From Rhodocyclales bacterium (GTDB taxonomy: Bacteria > Pseudomonadota > Gammaproteobacteria > Burkholderiales > Rhodocyclaceae): 64,000 nucleotides of DNA. Positions within the stretch are counted from its first letter, which is position 1. Each line of letters begins with the position of its first letter. This document shows, one piece after another, positions 34,194 through 43,230 of this stretch. The stretch spans positions 1 through 64,000 of the forward strand of contig JACRIX010000047.1 of the NCBI GenBank assembly GCA_016215645.1, given 5' to 3'. The notes beneath the pieces were generated by a model. It saw nothing but the letters and a program-made list of their open reading frames with translations, was not told the origin of the DNA and searched no databases. The position numbers and the translations under genes are program-made.

Positions 34194-34344
34194 CCGCCCC
34201 GCTTCACCCCCTTAGCGACCGCGCCCCAGTCTGCCGGTCGTGCCTAAACGGCGACATACCGTCCCCTCGAAGGTTACACCCCACAGAAGTTTCCGCCCAG
34301 ATTGGCCTGCAGCATTGCGGGGGTCGGCTTCAGAGGTAATGCAC

Positions 34345-35670
34345 ATGCAGTTCACCGAACTCGGCCTCTCGGCCGAGCTCCTGCGCGCCATTGGCGAGCA
34401 GGGCTACACCACGCCCACCCCGGTCCAGCAACAGGCGATTCCCCACATCCTTGCCGGCCGCGACCTCGAAGCCCTGGCCCAGACCGGCACCGGCAAGACC
34501 GCGGCCTTCGTCCTGCCGTTGTTGCAGCGCCTGTCGCAGGCACCCAGCGGCCAAACCAGCAGCCCCTTGCAGAAACTCACCCACACCGCGCCGCGCGTGC
34601 TGGTGCTGGTGCCGACGCGCGAACTCGCTGCCCAGGTACTCGCCAGCGTCCGTACCTACGGTGCCCACACCGGCCTGCGCGCACTCGCCGTCTTCGGCGG
34701 CGTCGGCATCAACCCGCAGATCCAGAGCCTGCGCCGCGGCATCGACATCCTCGTTGCCACGCCCGGGCGCCTGCTCGACCACCTCGGCCAGCGCACCGTC
34801 GATCTGTCGAAAGTGCAGACTCTGGTGCTCGACGAGGCCGATCGCATGTTCGACATGGGCTTCATCCGCGACATCCGTCGCATCATCGAGAAGCTGCCGA
34901 AAGTCCGCCAGAACCTGATGTTCTCGGCGACCTTTGCCGCCGAAGTGCGCGAACTGGCCCACGCCGTGCTGCAAAATCCGGCGCTGGTCGAGGTCGCGCG
35001 GCGCAACGCGCCGGCCGAGCTGGTGACGCATACCGTGATCAAGGTGGACAAGGAACAGAAGCGCGATGTGCTGCTGCACCTCTTCGCCGCCCATGGCTGG
35101 CACCAGGTCCTGGTCTTCTGCCGCACCAAGCATGGCGCCGATGCCCTGACGCGCAAGCTGGAGCAGTCCGGCGTGCGCAGCGCCGCCCTGCACGGCAACA
35201 AGTCGCAAAATGCCCGTACCCGGGCGCTGGCCGACTTCAAGGCCGGCAAGCTGGCGGCACTGGTCGCCACCGACATCGCCGCGCGCGGCCTGGACATCGA
35301 TTCGCTGCCGCGCGTGGTGAATTTCGAACTGCCCAACGTACCCGAGGACTACGTGCATCGCATCGGCCGCACGGGTCGTGCCGGTGCCAGCGGCGAAGCC
35401 CTGAGCCTGGTCAGCAGCGACGAGCGCATCCAGTTGCGCGACATCGAGCGTCTGCTGAAGCGCGAAATCGAGAGTTCCATCCTGCCCGGTTTCGAGCCGC
35501 AGCACACGCACGCCGTACCCCGTCCCTCGGCCGGACGTCCGCCGGCGCACAAGCCGGCGCCCGCGCGCAATCGAAGCAGCAGCGGCCGTCCGGGCGCGCC
35601 GCGCCCGGCCCGTGCCGGCGGCGGTGCGGCCAAGCCGGCCAGCCACCACAGCGGCCAGCGCCACCGTTGA
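34345..35670 (+). CDS. rhlE: DEAD-box RNA helicase, RhlE type
   Basis: This 441-residue helicase has Q motif [30 protein letters not shown]-type start, motif I AQTGTGKT, Ia [13 protein letters not shown] box as [16 protein letters not shown] in [12 protein letters not shown], and motif [12 protein letters not shown]. The Arg/Pro/Ala-rich tail (about 380-441) is typical of RhlE and binds RNA. AGAGG lies 8 bases before the ATG at 34345. It unwinds RNA in ribosome assembly and RNA decay. The stop overlaps a GC hairpin. Confidence 0.92.
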   Translation: MQFTELGLSAELLRAIGEQGYTTPTPVQQQAIPHILAGRDLEALAQTGTGKTAAFVLPLLQRLSQAPSGQTSSPLQKLTHTAPRVLVLVPTRELAAQVLASVRTYGAHTGLRALAVFGGVGINPQIQSLRRGIDILVATPGRLLDHLGQRTVDLSKVQTLVLDEADRMFDMGFIRDIRRIIEKLPKVRQNLMFSATFAAEVRELAHAVLQNPALVEVARRNAPAELVTHTVIKVDKEQKRDVLLHLFAAHGWHQVLVFCRTKHGADALTRKLEQSGVRSAALHGNKSQNARTRALADFKAGKLAALVATDIAARGLDIDSLPRVVNFELPNVPEDYVHRIGRTGRAGASGEALSLVSSDERIQLRDIERLLKREIESSILPGFEPQHTHAVPRPSAGRPPAHKPAPARNRSSSGRPGAPRPARAGGGAAKPASHHSGQRHR

Positions 35671-35686
35671 GCCGGTGGTCCGGCTC
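35669..35686. terminator. Hairpin between convergent rhlE and DUF924 genes
   Basis: GAGCCGG (35669-35675) pairs with CCGGCTC (35680-35686) around TGGT. It covers the rhlE stop and ends 2 bases before the DUF924 stop, so it could serve both directions. Confidence 0.5.
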
Positions 35687-35687
35687 T

Positions 35688-36266
35688 TCAGAACGAGGAG
35701 CCGGGCTGTTTCAGGAACTCGATTTCCTCGGCCGTGGATGCGCGGTTGAGGATCCCGTTGCGGTGGGGAAACCGACCGAAGCGGGCGATCACATCGCGAT
35801 GCCGCTCGGCGTAAACGAGGGGGTTGTCGAAAGCGTCTTGCTGTTGCTCGCGCGCCAGCGCGGCGAATAGTGCCACCGAGCGTTCCTGCTCGATCGGGGA
35901 CTCGCTGTGCTCGAAGGGCAGGTAGGCAAACCAGCGTTGCCAGGGGTCGAGATTCTTGTCGTCGCCATTCGCCACCAGTGCGGTCGCCAGCCGCAGCGCC
36001 TCGGCATCGCCGGCAAAGGCGCGCGGCGTACCGCGAAAAATGTTGCGCGTGAATTGGTCGAGCACGACGATGCGCGCCAGGTGGTCTTCGGCCGACACCG
36101 CCGCGGGCTGTGTGCCGGCCAGGGCAGCGTCGACGTCGGCGGCAAAGCGCACGCGGATCGCTGCATCGAAGGTTTCATCCTTGCGGAACCATTCGGGTCG
36201 GTAGCCGCCGGCCGGCCGGAACCAGAAGTCGAGTACGGCGCGGGTAAGCGTCGCCGGCTCCTCCAT
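35688..36266 (-). CDS. DUF924 family protein
   Basis: This 192-residue protein of the DUF924 (YfbU-unrelated, TPR-like helical) family has VLDFWFRPAGGYRPEWFRKDETFD at the start and DQFTRNIFRGTPRAFAGDAEALRLA, the strongest family signature, near residue 70. The function is unknown. Its ATG overlaps the topB stop by one base (TGATG), so it is translated with topB. No signal peptide or helix for membrane insertion is seen. Confidence 0.85.
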   Translation of the reverse strand: MEEPATLTRAVLDFWFRPAGGYRPEWFRKDETFDAAIRVRFAADVDAALAGTQPAAVSAEDHLARIVVLDQFTRNIFRGTPRAFAGDAEALRLATALVANGDDKNLDPWQRWFAYLPFEHSESPIEQERSVALFAALAREQQQDAFDNPLVYAERHRDVIARFGRFPHRNGILNRASTAEEIEFLKQPGSSF

Positions 36267-38932
36267 CAGGCCTTCTTCGCGACCGCCTTCTTGGCTGCAG
36301 GCTTCTTTGCTGCCGTCTTCTTCGGCGCCGCCTTTTTCGCCGCGTCGCCAGCGCCGACTGTTGCCGCGGTCTTCTTTGCCACCGGTTTTTTTGCCGCGGC
36401 CTTTTTCAGCACCGGTTCGTTGGCTGCCGGTTCGGCGCTTGCTGCCGGCTTGGAGGTGGCTTTCGGGGCTTTGGGCGCGCGTGGCTCGAACTCGAAACCG
36501 ACCTTGCCGGTTTTCGGGTCGCGCACCAGGAAGGCCGAGAACTTGCGCCTTGTCTTGTTCGAGATGAAGCCCTTGAGCAGGTCGGTGCGGCCGGTGGCGA
36601 GCAGCTTCTGCATGTCGGCGCGACCAATTTCCTGCTGCAGGATGATTTTGCCGGAGCGGAAATCGCAAGTCCGCCCCGCACCCACGCTCTTTTCGCAGAC
36701 ATAGGACATGCCGTGCTCGAAGATGCGGTTGCCGCACTTGGGGCAGGTGCCGAGCGCGTCCTGGGCCGAGAAATCGACTTCCTCGGCATCGGCGTCGGCA
36801 TCGGACTGGCCGAAATCGAACTCCGGCGTGTGGTCGTCCTTGAGCTTGATCATCGCCGCAAAGGCGCGCCCCATCTTGCTGCGGAAACCTTGCAAGGGAC
36901 CGATCACGCGTTTGGACAGCAATTCGTCCATTTCGGATGTCTCCCATTGCCGGCTGGCGACGACTTTCCACAGCTTGTAGTCGCAGTTTTCGCAGGTGAA
37001 GTGCTTGTAGCCTTCGTGGATCTTGGCACCGCAGCGCGGACAGGGCGTTTTCAGCGTACCGAAATCGGGATCGGCGAACTCGCCGGTCTTGACCCGCTCG
37101 ACCATCTCGCGTGTGCGGTCGACGATGTGGCTCATGAACTCGTCGCGCGAGAGGCGCCCGTGCTCCATTTCCTTGAGCTTGAACTCCCATTCCCCGGTGA
37201 GTTCCGGCGAGCGGATTTCGTCCACCTGCAATTGTTCCAGCGCGAACAACAGCGAAAAGGCCTTGGCTGTCGGCTGCAGTTCGCGGCCGTTGCGGTGCAG
37301 GTATTCCTCGCCCAGCAGGCCTTCGATGGTGGCCGCGCGCGTGGCCGGCGTGCCCAGGCCGCGCTCGGACATGGCCTCGCGCAGTTCCTCGTCCTCGATC
37401 AGCTTGCCGGCGCCTTCCATGGCGGTGAGCAGCGTGGCTTCCGTGAAGCGCGGCGGTGGCTGGGTAGCCTTGGCCTTGACCTCGACATCCCTGGCCCAGA
37501 CCCGCTCGTTCTTTTCCAGCGGCGGCAGGTTCAGGTTCTCGCCGGCTTCTTCGCGGGTTTCCTGTGATTCCTTGCCATACACGGCGAGCCAGCCCGGCGT
37601 CACCAGCACCTTGCCTTCGGTCTTGAAGGCCTCCTTCTCGACGCGGGTGATGCGCGTGGTGATGTGGTACTCGGCCGACGGATAGAAGATGGCGAGGAAG
37701 CGCTTGGTCACCAGATCATAGATTTTCTGTTCCGGTTCCGACAGGCTCTTTGGCGCTGCACCGGTCGGGATGATCGCAAAGTGATCGCTCACCTTGGCAT
37801 TGTTGAAAATGCGCTTGTTGGGGTGCACCCAGCCGTTCTTCAACACCGCACCGGCAAACGTGGCGTAGGGCGTGCCGGCCATCGCGGCCAGGGTTTCCTT
37901 GACCGTGCCGAGGTAGTCCTCGGGCAAATGGCGGCTGTCGGTTCGTGGATAGGTCAATACTTTGTGTCGTTCGTAGAGCGCCTGGGCGATGCCCAGCGTG
38001 TTTTTGGCACTGAATCCGAAGCGACCATTGGCTTCGCGTTGCAGGCTGGTCAGGTCGTAGAGCATCGGGCAGGCCTCGGTCTTGGGCTTGCTTTCCTCTT
38101 CCACCACGCCATGCTGGCCGAGGCAAGCCTTGCGAATCGCATCGGCTTTGGCCTTGTCCCAGAGGCGTTCGGCCCTGGCGTGTTCGTCATCGGGCTTTTT
38201 GAATTTCTCGTCGAACCAGCGGCCGCGGTAGCTGCCGGCGACGCATTGGAACTCGCCCTCCACCTCCCAGAAATCGCGCGACACGAAGGCGCGGATGCGC
38301 GCCTCGCGCTCGACCATGATCGCCAGGGTCGGCGTCTGCACGCGACCCACCGGGGTTTTGTAGAAGCCGCCTTCCTTGGAGTTGAAGGCCGTCATGGCGC
38401 GCGTGCCGTTGATGCCGATCAGCCAGTCGGCTTCCGAGCGACAGCGCGCGGCGTCGGCCAGAGGCTGCATTTCCTGGTCGGTGCGCAGGTGGGCGAAGCC
38501 GTCGCGGATGGCGGTTGCGGTCATCGACTGCAACCAGAGACGACGAATCGGCTTTTGTTTCTCACCCAGGGCGTGCTGGGCCACATAACGGAAAATCAGC
38601 TCGCCCTCGCGTCCCGCGTCGCAGGCATTGACCAGGCCGGTGATGTCCTTGCGTTTGATCAGGCGCGTCAGCAGTTTCAGTCGATCCTGGGTTTTTTCGA
38701 TTGGATTCAGCGCGAAATGCGGCGGGATCATCGGCAGGTGGGTGAAGCTCCACTTGCCGCGTTTGACGTCGTATTCCTCCGGCACGGCCAGTTCCAGCAG
38801 GTGGCCGACGGCCGAGGACAGGACGTAATCCTCGCTTTCAAAGTAGTCGCCGGTGCGCGTGAAACCACCCAAAGCCTTGGCAATATCCTGTGCGACGGAG
38901 GGCTTTTCGGCAATGATGAGTTGCTTTGACAT
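36266..38932 (-). CDS. topB: DNA topoisomerase III (type IA)
   Basis: This 888-residue enzyme has the Toprim start MSKQLIIAEKPSVAQDIAKAL, the acidic NACDAGREGELIFRY motif near residue 110 and catalytic Tyr in VLTYPRTDSRHLP near 335. Two zinc-finger-like sets follow (CPRCGAKIHEGYKHFTCENC and CPKCGNRIFEHGMSYVCEKS). The last roughly 60 residues form a Lys/Ala/Pro histone-H1-like tail (KKPAAKKAVAKKA). It decatenates and relaxes single-strand-bearing DNA. A 15/16 copy of the dispersed word lies in the tail codons. Confidence 0.93.
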   Translation of the reverse strand: MSKQLIIAEKPSVAQDIAKALGGFTRTGDYFESEDYVLSSAVGHLLELAVPEEYDVKRGKWSFTHLPMIPPHFALNPIEKTQDRLKLLTRLIKRKDITGLVNACDAGREGELIFRYVAQHALGEKQKPIRRLWLQSMTATAIRDGFAHLRTDQEMQPLADAARCRSEADWLIGINGTRAMTAFNSKEGGFYKTPVGRVQTPTLAIMVEREARIRAFVSRDFWEVEGEFQCVAGSYRGRWFDEKFKKPDDEHARAERLWDKAKADAIRKACLGQHGVVEEESKPKTEACPMLYDLTSLQREANGRFGFSAKNTLGIAQALYERHKVLTYPRTDSRHLPEDYLGTVKETLAAMAGTPYATFAGAVLKNGWVHPNKRIFNNAKVSDHFAIIPTGAAPKSLSEPEQKIYDLVTKRFLAIFYPSAEYHITTRITRVEKEAFKTEGKVLVTPGWLAVYGKESQETREEAGENLNLPPLEKNERVWARDVEVKAKATQPPPRFTEATLLTAMEGAGKLIEDEELREAMSERGLGTPATRAATIEGLLGEEYLHRNGRELQPTAKAFSLLFALEQLQVDEIRSPELTGEWEFKLKEMEHGRLSRDEFMSHIVDRTREMVERVKTGEFADPDFGTLKTPCPRCGAKIHEGYKHFTCENCDYKLWKVVASRQWETSEMDELLSKRVIGPLQGFRSKMGRAFAAMIKLKDDHTPEFDFGQSDADADAEEVDFSAQDALGTCPKCGNRIFEHGMSYVCEKSVGAGRTCDFRSGKIILQQEIGRADMQKLLATGRTDLLKGFISNKTRRKFSAFLVRDPKTGKVGFEFEPRAPKAPKATSKPAASAEPAANEPVLKKAAAKKPVAKKTAATVGAGDAAKKAAPKKTAAKKPAAKKAVAKKA
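36348..36363 (-). repeat. Dispersed 16-bp word, 15/16 copy
   Basis: CCAGCGCCGACTGTTG on the plus strand differs by one base from the complement of the word. It lies in the Lys/Ala-rich tail of topB (TVGAGD). Confidence 0.6.
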
Positions 38933-38969
38933 TGATTTTCTTGGAATTGCAGAGACCAGACGAGGTCAG

Positions 38970-38996
38970 GAGCGGCGCATCATAAGCGCGCCGCTC
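38970..38996. repeat. Hairpin between smg and topB
   Basis: GAGCGGCGC (38970-38978) pairs with GCGCCGCTC (38988-38996) around a 9-base loop. An A6 run follows on the plus strand. On the minus strand, the direction of smg-topB, no T run follows the stem, so it is not a clear terminator. Confidence 0.4.
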
Positions 38997-39016
38997 GAAA
39001 AAACGCAAGCCGTGAA

Positions 39017-39505
39017 TTAATTCAGCAGGATGCGGACCAGGCCGTCGCCAGGCTCCGAGTCCTCGTCCGAGGTGTCTTCGGCGAGCAATTCTTCCAGGAT
39101 CAGGGCGTCGACTTCGTGGCGGTAGCGCCAGATGACGGCAAGCACGATGACTTTCAGCCGATCCAGGCTGACTTCGGCATCGGGCAGCGCCAGGGCGCGC
39201 TCGATGATGGCCTCGCGCAGACGGGAATCAACGGCATCGTGCTGTTCGAGGAAGGCGATGAAGCCGCGGCAGGCGGCTGGCAACCGTTCCTGTTCCACCT
39301 CGTCGTAGATCCGGATTGCTCCTGCGCGGGCCGGTTCGCGGCAGCCGGCCTCCGCTTCTACGGGGAAGCCTTCAAGCCAGGTCAGGGCAGCACTGATTTC
39401 CTCGGTTTCGAAGCCCGCCGCCGTAAGCTTACGCGCCAGCGCTGCCGGCTCGGGGCAGGCGTCGGGCGGGTAGTTCTCGAACAGGTATACGAGGATGTCG
39501 ATCAT
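39017..39505 (-). CDS. smg: Smg/DUF494 family protein
   Basis: This 162-residue Smg-family protein begins MIDILVYLFENYPPDACPEPAALARKL, and its C-terminal KVIVLAVIWRYRHEVDALILEELL is a family hallmark. Smg genes lie next to dprA across beta- and gammaproteobacteria; the biochemical role is unknown. It starts 5 bases after the dprA stop, so the two are co-transcribed. The ATG at 39505 gives the standard family start. Confidence 0.9.
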   Translation of the reverse strand: MIDILVYLFENYPPDACPEPAALARKLTAAGFETEEISAALTWLEGFPVEAEAGCREPARAGAIRIYDEVEQERLPAACRGFIAFLEQHDAVDSRLREAIIERALALPDAEVSLDRLKVIVLAVIWRYRHEVDALILEELLAEDTSDEDSEPGDGLVRILLN

Positions 39506-39510
39506 GGCCG

Positions 39511-40593
39511 TCAGCGCAGTCGTTGGTAAAGTCCGCCGGGCAGTTGCGCGATGCGCCCGGCGAGTTCCATGGGTAGCAGGATGGCAAGAAGCTCCCCCGG
39601 CGTCAAGCCACTGCGTTGCGCGAGCAGGTCCAGGGTCCCCGGCGTATCGCCCAGACATCCAAGCACTTGCTCCTCATGCGCTGCAATGGGGTCGAGGTCC
39701 AAGGCCGGCTTGGTGCTGGTCGTGCCTGCACGGTCCCAGCGCAGTTCTTCGAGGATGTCGCGGGCTGCTTCGACCAGCTTGGCGCCCTCGCGTATCAATT
39801 GGTGGCAGCCGTGCGACAGCGGCGAATGGATCGAGCCGGGAATGGCAAACACTTCGCGCCCCGCCTCCGCCGCCAACCGGGCGGTGATCAGCGAGCCGCT
39901 GCGTGGTGCCGCCTCGACCACCAGGCAGCCCTGGGCGAGTCCGGCGATGATGCGGTTGCGGCGTGGAAAGTTGCCGGCCAGGGCGGGCGTGGCCAGGGGG
40001 AACTCGCTGATGACCACGCCCTTCATGGCGATTTCGCGGGCCAATGCTTCGTTGCGTGCCGGATACAGGCGGTCGGCGCCGGTGCCGATGACGGCAACCG
40101 TGCCGGCCGGCGTTGCCAAAGCGCCACGGTGCGCGGCGGCGTCGATACCAAGGGCCAGTCCGCTGACGACGCCGAGGCCGGCTTCGCCCAGCGCCCGGGC
40201 AAAGGCTTCGGCATCGCGTACTCCCTGGGCGGTAGCGTTGCGGCTGCCGACGATCGCCAGCAGCGGTCGATTGAGCAGTTCGACGCGACCCTTGGCGTAA
40301 AGCAGTATCGGGGGATCGTCAGCGGTGAGCAGGAGTTGCGGATACTCGGCATCGGCCAGGGTCAACAGGCGGTTGCCGGGCTGGGCCGCCCAGGCCAGGG
40401 CGGTGTCAATGGCTGCCGCGCAGTCGTGCTGCAACAGGCGTTCGGCGATCGCAGATTCAACGACACGGGAGAGCGCCCCTGCCCCGGCAGCAAAAATCGC
40501 CTCGGGCAGGCCGAAGGCCTTGAGCAGTGCGCGTCGGGCCTCGCCCCCCACGCCGGGGACCAGCGTCAGGCGCAGCCAGGCGGCGAGATCCAT
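39511..40593 (-). CDS. dprA: DprA (Smf), DNA-processing protein of natural transformation
   Basis: This 360-residue DprA has a Rossmann-like core with VGSRNATAQGVRDAEAFARALGEAGLGVVSGLALGIDAAAHRGAL and NRIIAGLAQGCLVVEAAPRSGSLITARLA. The C-terminal winged helix (about 295-360) is present. DprA loads RecA on incoming single-stranded DNA. Its presence means the genome keeps a competence function, relevant to the dispersed 16-bp word. It lies upstream of smg and is separated from lysM by 50 bases. Confidence 0.93.
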   Translation of the reverse strand: MDLAAWLRLTLVPGVGGEARRALLKAFGLPEAIFAAGAGALSRVVESAIAERLLQHDCAAAIDTALAWAAQPGNRLLTLADAEYPQLLLTADDPPILLYAKGRVELLNRPLLAIVGSRNATAQGVRDAEAFARALGEAGLGVVSGLALGIDAAAHRGALATPAGTVAVIGTGADRLYPARNEALAREIAMKGVVISEFPLATPALAGNFPRRNRIIAGLAQGCLVVEAAPRSGSLITARLAAEAGREVFAIPGSIHSPLSHGCHQLIREGAKLVEAARDILEELRWDRAGTTSTKPALDLDPIAAHEEQVLGCLGDTPGTLDLLAQRSGLTPGELLAILLPMELAGRIAQLPGGLYQRLR

Positions 40594-40643
40594 TCAGACG
40601 GAGTGAAAACCAGGCCCGGACACGAGGCGACTCGGCGCCGGCC

Positions 40644-41660
40644 TTACGGCGTGTGTACCGTGTCGCCGACAGCGATGGGCTGGACGGCGTTCATCACCAG
40701 GGCGTAGGAAATCCTGTCATAGGTACGGAACACATAGAGCAGGCCGTTGCGGCTGTCGGGCAACTGATAGTCGGTGCGGATGCCTTCAAAGCGATTGGGC
40801 ACGTTCAGGCCGGCGACATCGGCGGCCAGCACATGGCCGATTTCCAGCCCGTCGTTCTTGCCGCGGTTGATGGTGACGATGGATTGCGGGCCGCTGAAAT
40901 TCACACCGGCATAGATGCTGAGGATCTTGCCGGTGATCTTCTTGTCCGGCGGACGCGGGATGTAGCGGGGGACGTCCTGGCGCGGCGCCGGCAGCAGGCG
41001 GTCATTGATCAGGATTTCCATGCGCGAAATGCCGATCTTGAAGCTTGCCGGTACGCCGGAACCGGTCTGGCGCGCGGTCCCGAGATAGACCGCTTCCACG
41101 CCGAGCTTGTCGCCGGTCTCGGGATCGACCAGGGCCTTGCCCGGGCGGAAGACTTGCCAGAGCGCGTGCTGTTCCTTGGCCTCGGTGGTGTAGATGGTGT
41201 CGCCGGCGCCGGAGAGCACGCGGTCACCCTCGATGGCAACAATGCGCGGCGCGGCATCGAAGCCGCTGGCTTCGAGGACGCGCGGCTCGCTGAGGAAGGG
41301 TTCGATGGCCTGGGGTTCGATGGCGGGAATTGCCTTGACCAGCGACTCGACATACTCGCGCCGCGGGACGTTGATGGTCGTCAGCTTGAGCCGGGGCTGG
41401 TGGGCGTTCTTGTCGAGGCTGATGACCTGGCCCGGGTAGATGCGCTGCGGATTCCTGATCTCGTCGGCGTTGAGCTTCCACAATTCGGCCCAACGGTAGG
41501 GATCCTTGAGGAACTTGGAGGCGATGCTCCACAGGGTGTCACCGGGCGCGACGACATAACGGCTCGGCGCCCCCTCGACCAATTGCAGGGGCTGGGCGCC
41601 CTGGGCAAGGGCCAGGGTGCTTGAAATGCTGAAAAGCAGCGCGGATATAATGCGACGCAT
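40644..41660 (-). CDS. LysM-domain exported protein
   Basis: This 338-residue exported protein has a signal peptide at residues 1-20 (IISALLFSISSTLALAQ). One LysM domain follows at about 34-85 (YVVAPGDTLWSIASKFLKDPYRWAELWKLNADEIRNPQRIYPGQVI), which binds peptidoglycan. The rest resembles a family found before dprA in many betaproteobacteria; its function is unclear. The start at 41660 is preferred over upstream in-frame ATGs that lie in def leader sequence. It is divergent from def. Confidence 0.85.
   Translation of the reverse strand: MRRIISALLFSISSTLALAQGAQPLQLVEGAPSRYVVAPGDTLWSIASKFLKDPYRWAELWKLNADEIRNPQRIYPGQVISLDKNAHQPRLKLTTINVPRREYVESLVKAIPAIEPQAIEPFLSEPRVLEASGFDAAPRIVAIEGDRVLSGAGDTIYTTEAKEQHALWQVFRPGKALVDPETGDKLGVEAVYLGTARQTGSGVPASFKIGISRMEILINDRLLPAPRQDVPRYIPRPPDKKITGKILSIYAGVNFSGPQSIVTINRGKNDGLEIGHVLAADVAGLNVPNRFEGIRTDYQLPDSRNGLLYVFRTYDRISYALVMNAVQPIAVGDTVHTP
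41621..41651 (+). promoter_or_regulatory. Candidate def promoter
   Basis: A perfect -10 TATAAT is at 41646-41651, preceded by TTGAAA at 41621-41626 with a long 19-base spacer. It lies inside the start of the divergent lysM gene and predicts a leader of about 109 bases to the def ATG at 41767. Confidence 0.4.
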
Positions 41661-41766
41661 GGCGTGATCTCCTGGCCTCGTGTCTGGGAGCAGGGCGACG
41701 CTCCCGATGATCTGCCCGATTCTGCCCGACAAATACCCCAGCATCAATTCTTTCAAGAGCGGTTTC

Positions 41767-42270
41767 ATGGCCCTATTGCCAATTTTGCGTTATCCGGATC
41801 CCCGCCTGCACAAGAAGGCTTCCGTCATCGCGAAGGTCGACGACGACATCCGGCATCTTGCCGCCGACATGGCGGAAACCATGTACGCCGCGCCCGGCAT
41901 CGGCCTGGCTGCAACCCAGGTCGACCAGCATGTGCGCCTGATCGTGATCGACATTTCCGAGGACAAGTCGCAGCTGCTCACCCTGATCAACCCCGAACTG
42001 CTGGAAAAATCCGGCGCGTGCGAGGGCGAGGAAGGTTGCCTTTCGGTGCCCGGAATTTACGAGACGGTCGCGCGCGCCAGCCACGTCCGGGTGCGCGCAC
42101 TGGGGCTGGACGGCAAACTCTTCGAAATGCAGGCCGACGACCTGCTTGCCGTATGCATCCAGCACGAGATGGACCACCTCGAAGGCAAGGTCTTCGTCGA
42201 ATATCTTTCGCGGCTGAAGCGGGAACGCATCAAGACCAAGCTGGCCAAGCAGGCCCGCGAAACCTTTTGA
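41767..42270 (+). CDS. def: Peptide deformylase
   Basis: This 167-residue enzyme removes the formyl group from nascent proteins. The three metal motifs are GIGLAATQ near residue 44, EGCLSVPG near 90 and QHEMDHLEG near 133; Cys of motif 2 and both His of motif 3 bind the metal. The ATG at 41767 gives the normal start [14 protein letters not shown]; upstream ATGs add unrelated residues. fmt follows by 10 bases, the classic def-fmt pair. Confidence 0.95.
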   Translation: MALLPILRYPDPRLHKKASVIAKVDDDIRHLAADMAETMYAAPGIGLAATQVDQHVRLIVIDISEDKSQLLTLINPELLEKSGACEGEEGCLSVPGIYETVARASHVRVRALGLDGKLFEMQADDLLAVCIQHEMDHLEGKVFVEYLSRLKRERIKTKLAKQARETF

Positions 42271-42280
42271 CCTCTCGCCC

Positions 42281-43195
42281 ATGAAACTGATCTTCGCCGG
42301 CACGCCGGAGTTTGCGGCGACGGCCCTGGCGGCGCTGCTCGCCGCCGGCCACGAGGTGCTGCTGGTGCTGACCCAGCCAGATCGCCCCGCCGGACGCGGC
42401 CTGGCACTGCAGGCCTCGGCGGTAAAGCAGGTCGCGCTGGCACACGGCATCGCCGTGCATCAGCCGGAAAAACTCAGGGATCCGGCGACGCATGAACCGA
42501 TCCGCGCCGCCTGCGTCGAGGGCGCGGAAGTCATGGTGGTCGCCGCCTACGGCCTGATCCTGCCGCAGGCGGTGCTCGACCTGCCGCGCCGCGGCTGCAT
42601 CAACATCCATGCGTCGCTGCTGCCGCGCTGGCGCGGCGCTGCGCCCATCCACCGCGCCATCGAGGCGGGCGACGCGCAAACCGGCGTCACCATCATGCAA
42701 ATGGAGGCCGGTCTCGACACCGGGCCGATGTTGCTCGCCGAGGCGATTGCCATCGACGCCGAGGACAGCACCGGCAGCCTGCACGACCGTCTTGCGGCGC
42801 TGGGAGGCCGGCTGATCGTTGCCGCGCTGTCGCGAATCGACGCGCTGCCGCCGCAAACGCAGCCCGAAGCCGGCGTCACCTATGCCGGCAAGATCAGGAA
42901 GGCCGAGGCGCAACTTGACTGGCACCTGCCGGCGACGACGCTGGCGCGCAAGTTGCGCGCCTTCAACCCCTTTCCCGGGGCAGTGGCAATCCTGGCCGGC
43001 GAACCGGTCAAGCTGTGGCGTGGCGAAGCCGTGGCCGCGAACGGTCGCCCTGGCCGGATACTCGCCGCCGATGGCAAGGGCATTGTGGTGGCTTGCGGCG
43101 AAGGTGCGTTGCGCCTGACGGAGCTGCAAAAGCCCGGCGGTCGCCGTCTTGCCAGCGCCGACTTTCTGCGCGGCACTCCCGTGACACCCGATTAG
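42281..43195 (+). CDS. fmt: Methionyl-tRNA formyltransferase
   Basis: This 304-residue enzyme adds the formyl group to initiator Met-tRNA. Its start [20 protein letters not shown] and the catalytic segment [21 protein letters not shown] (Asn, His and Asp of the formyltransferase fold) are typical. The C-terminal tRNA-binding domain starts near residue 208. It pairs functionally with def. A core copy of the dispersed 12-mer lies near its end. Confidence 0.95.
   Translation: MKLIFAGTPEFAATALAALLAAGHEVLLVLTQPDRPAGRGLALQASAVKQVALAHGIAVHQPEKLRDPATHEPIRAACVEGAEVMVVAAYGLILPQAVLDLPRRGCINIHASLLPRWRGAAPIHRAIEAGDAQTGVTIMQMEAGLDTGPMLLAEAIAIDAEDSTGSLHDRLAALGGRLIVAALSRIDALPPQTQPEAGVTYAGKIRKAEAQLDWHLPATTLARKLRAFNPFPGAVAILAGEPVKLWRGEAVAANGRPGRILAADGKGIVVACGEGALRLTELQKPGGRRLASADFLRGTPVTPD
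43152..43163 (-). repeat. Core of the dispersed word (12 bp)
   Basis: CCAGCGCCGACT in fmt is the complement of the 12-base core. The reading frame (SADF) differs from that of other copies. Confidence 0.5.
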
Positions 43196-43230
43196 CGCTG
43201 CGGCATCGGCCGGACTGCTATCCTTCGCCG

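Noticed and set aside
38970-38996. Hairpin plus A6 run as a rho-independent terminator
   Set aside because: The A run lies on the wrong side for the minus-strand genes; no plus-strand gene ends there.
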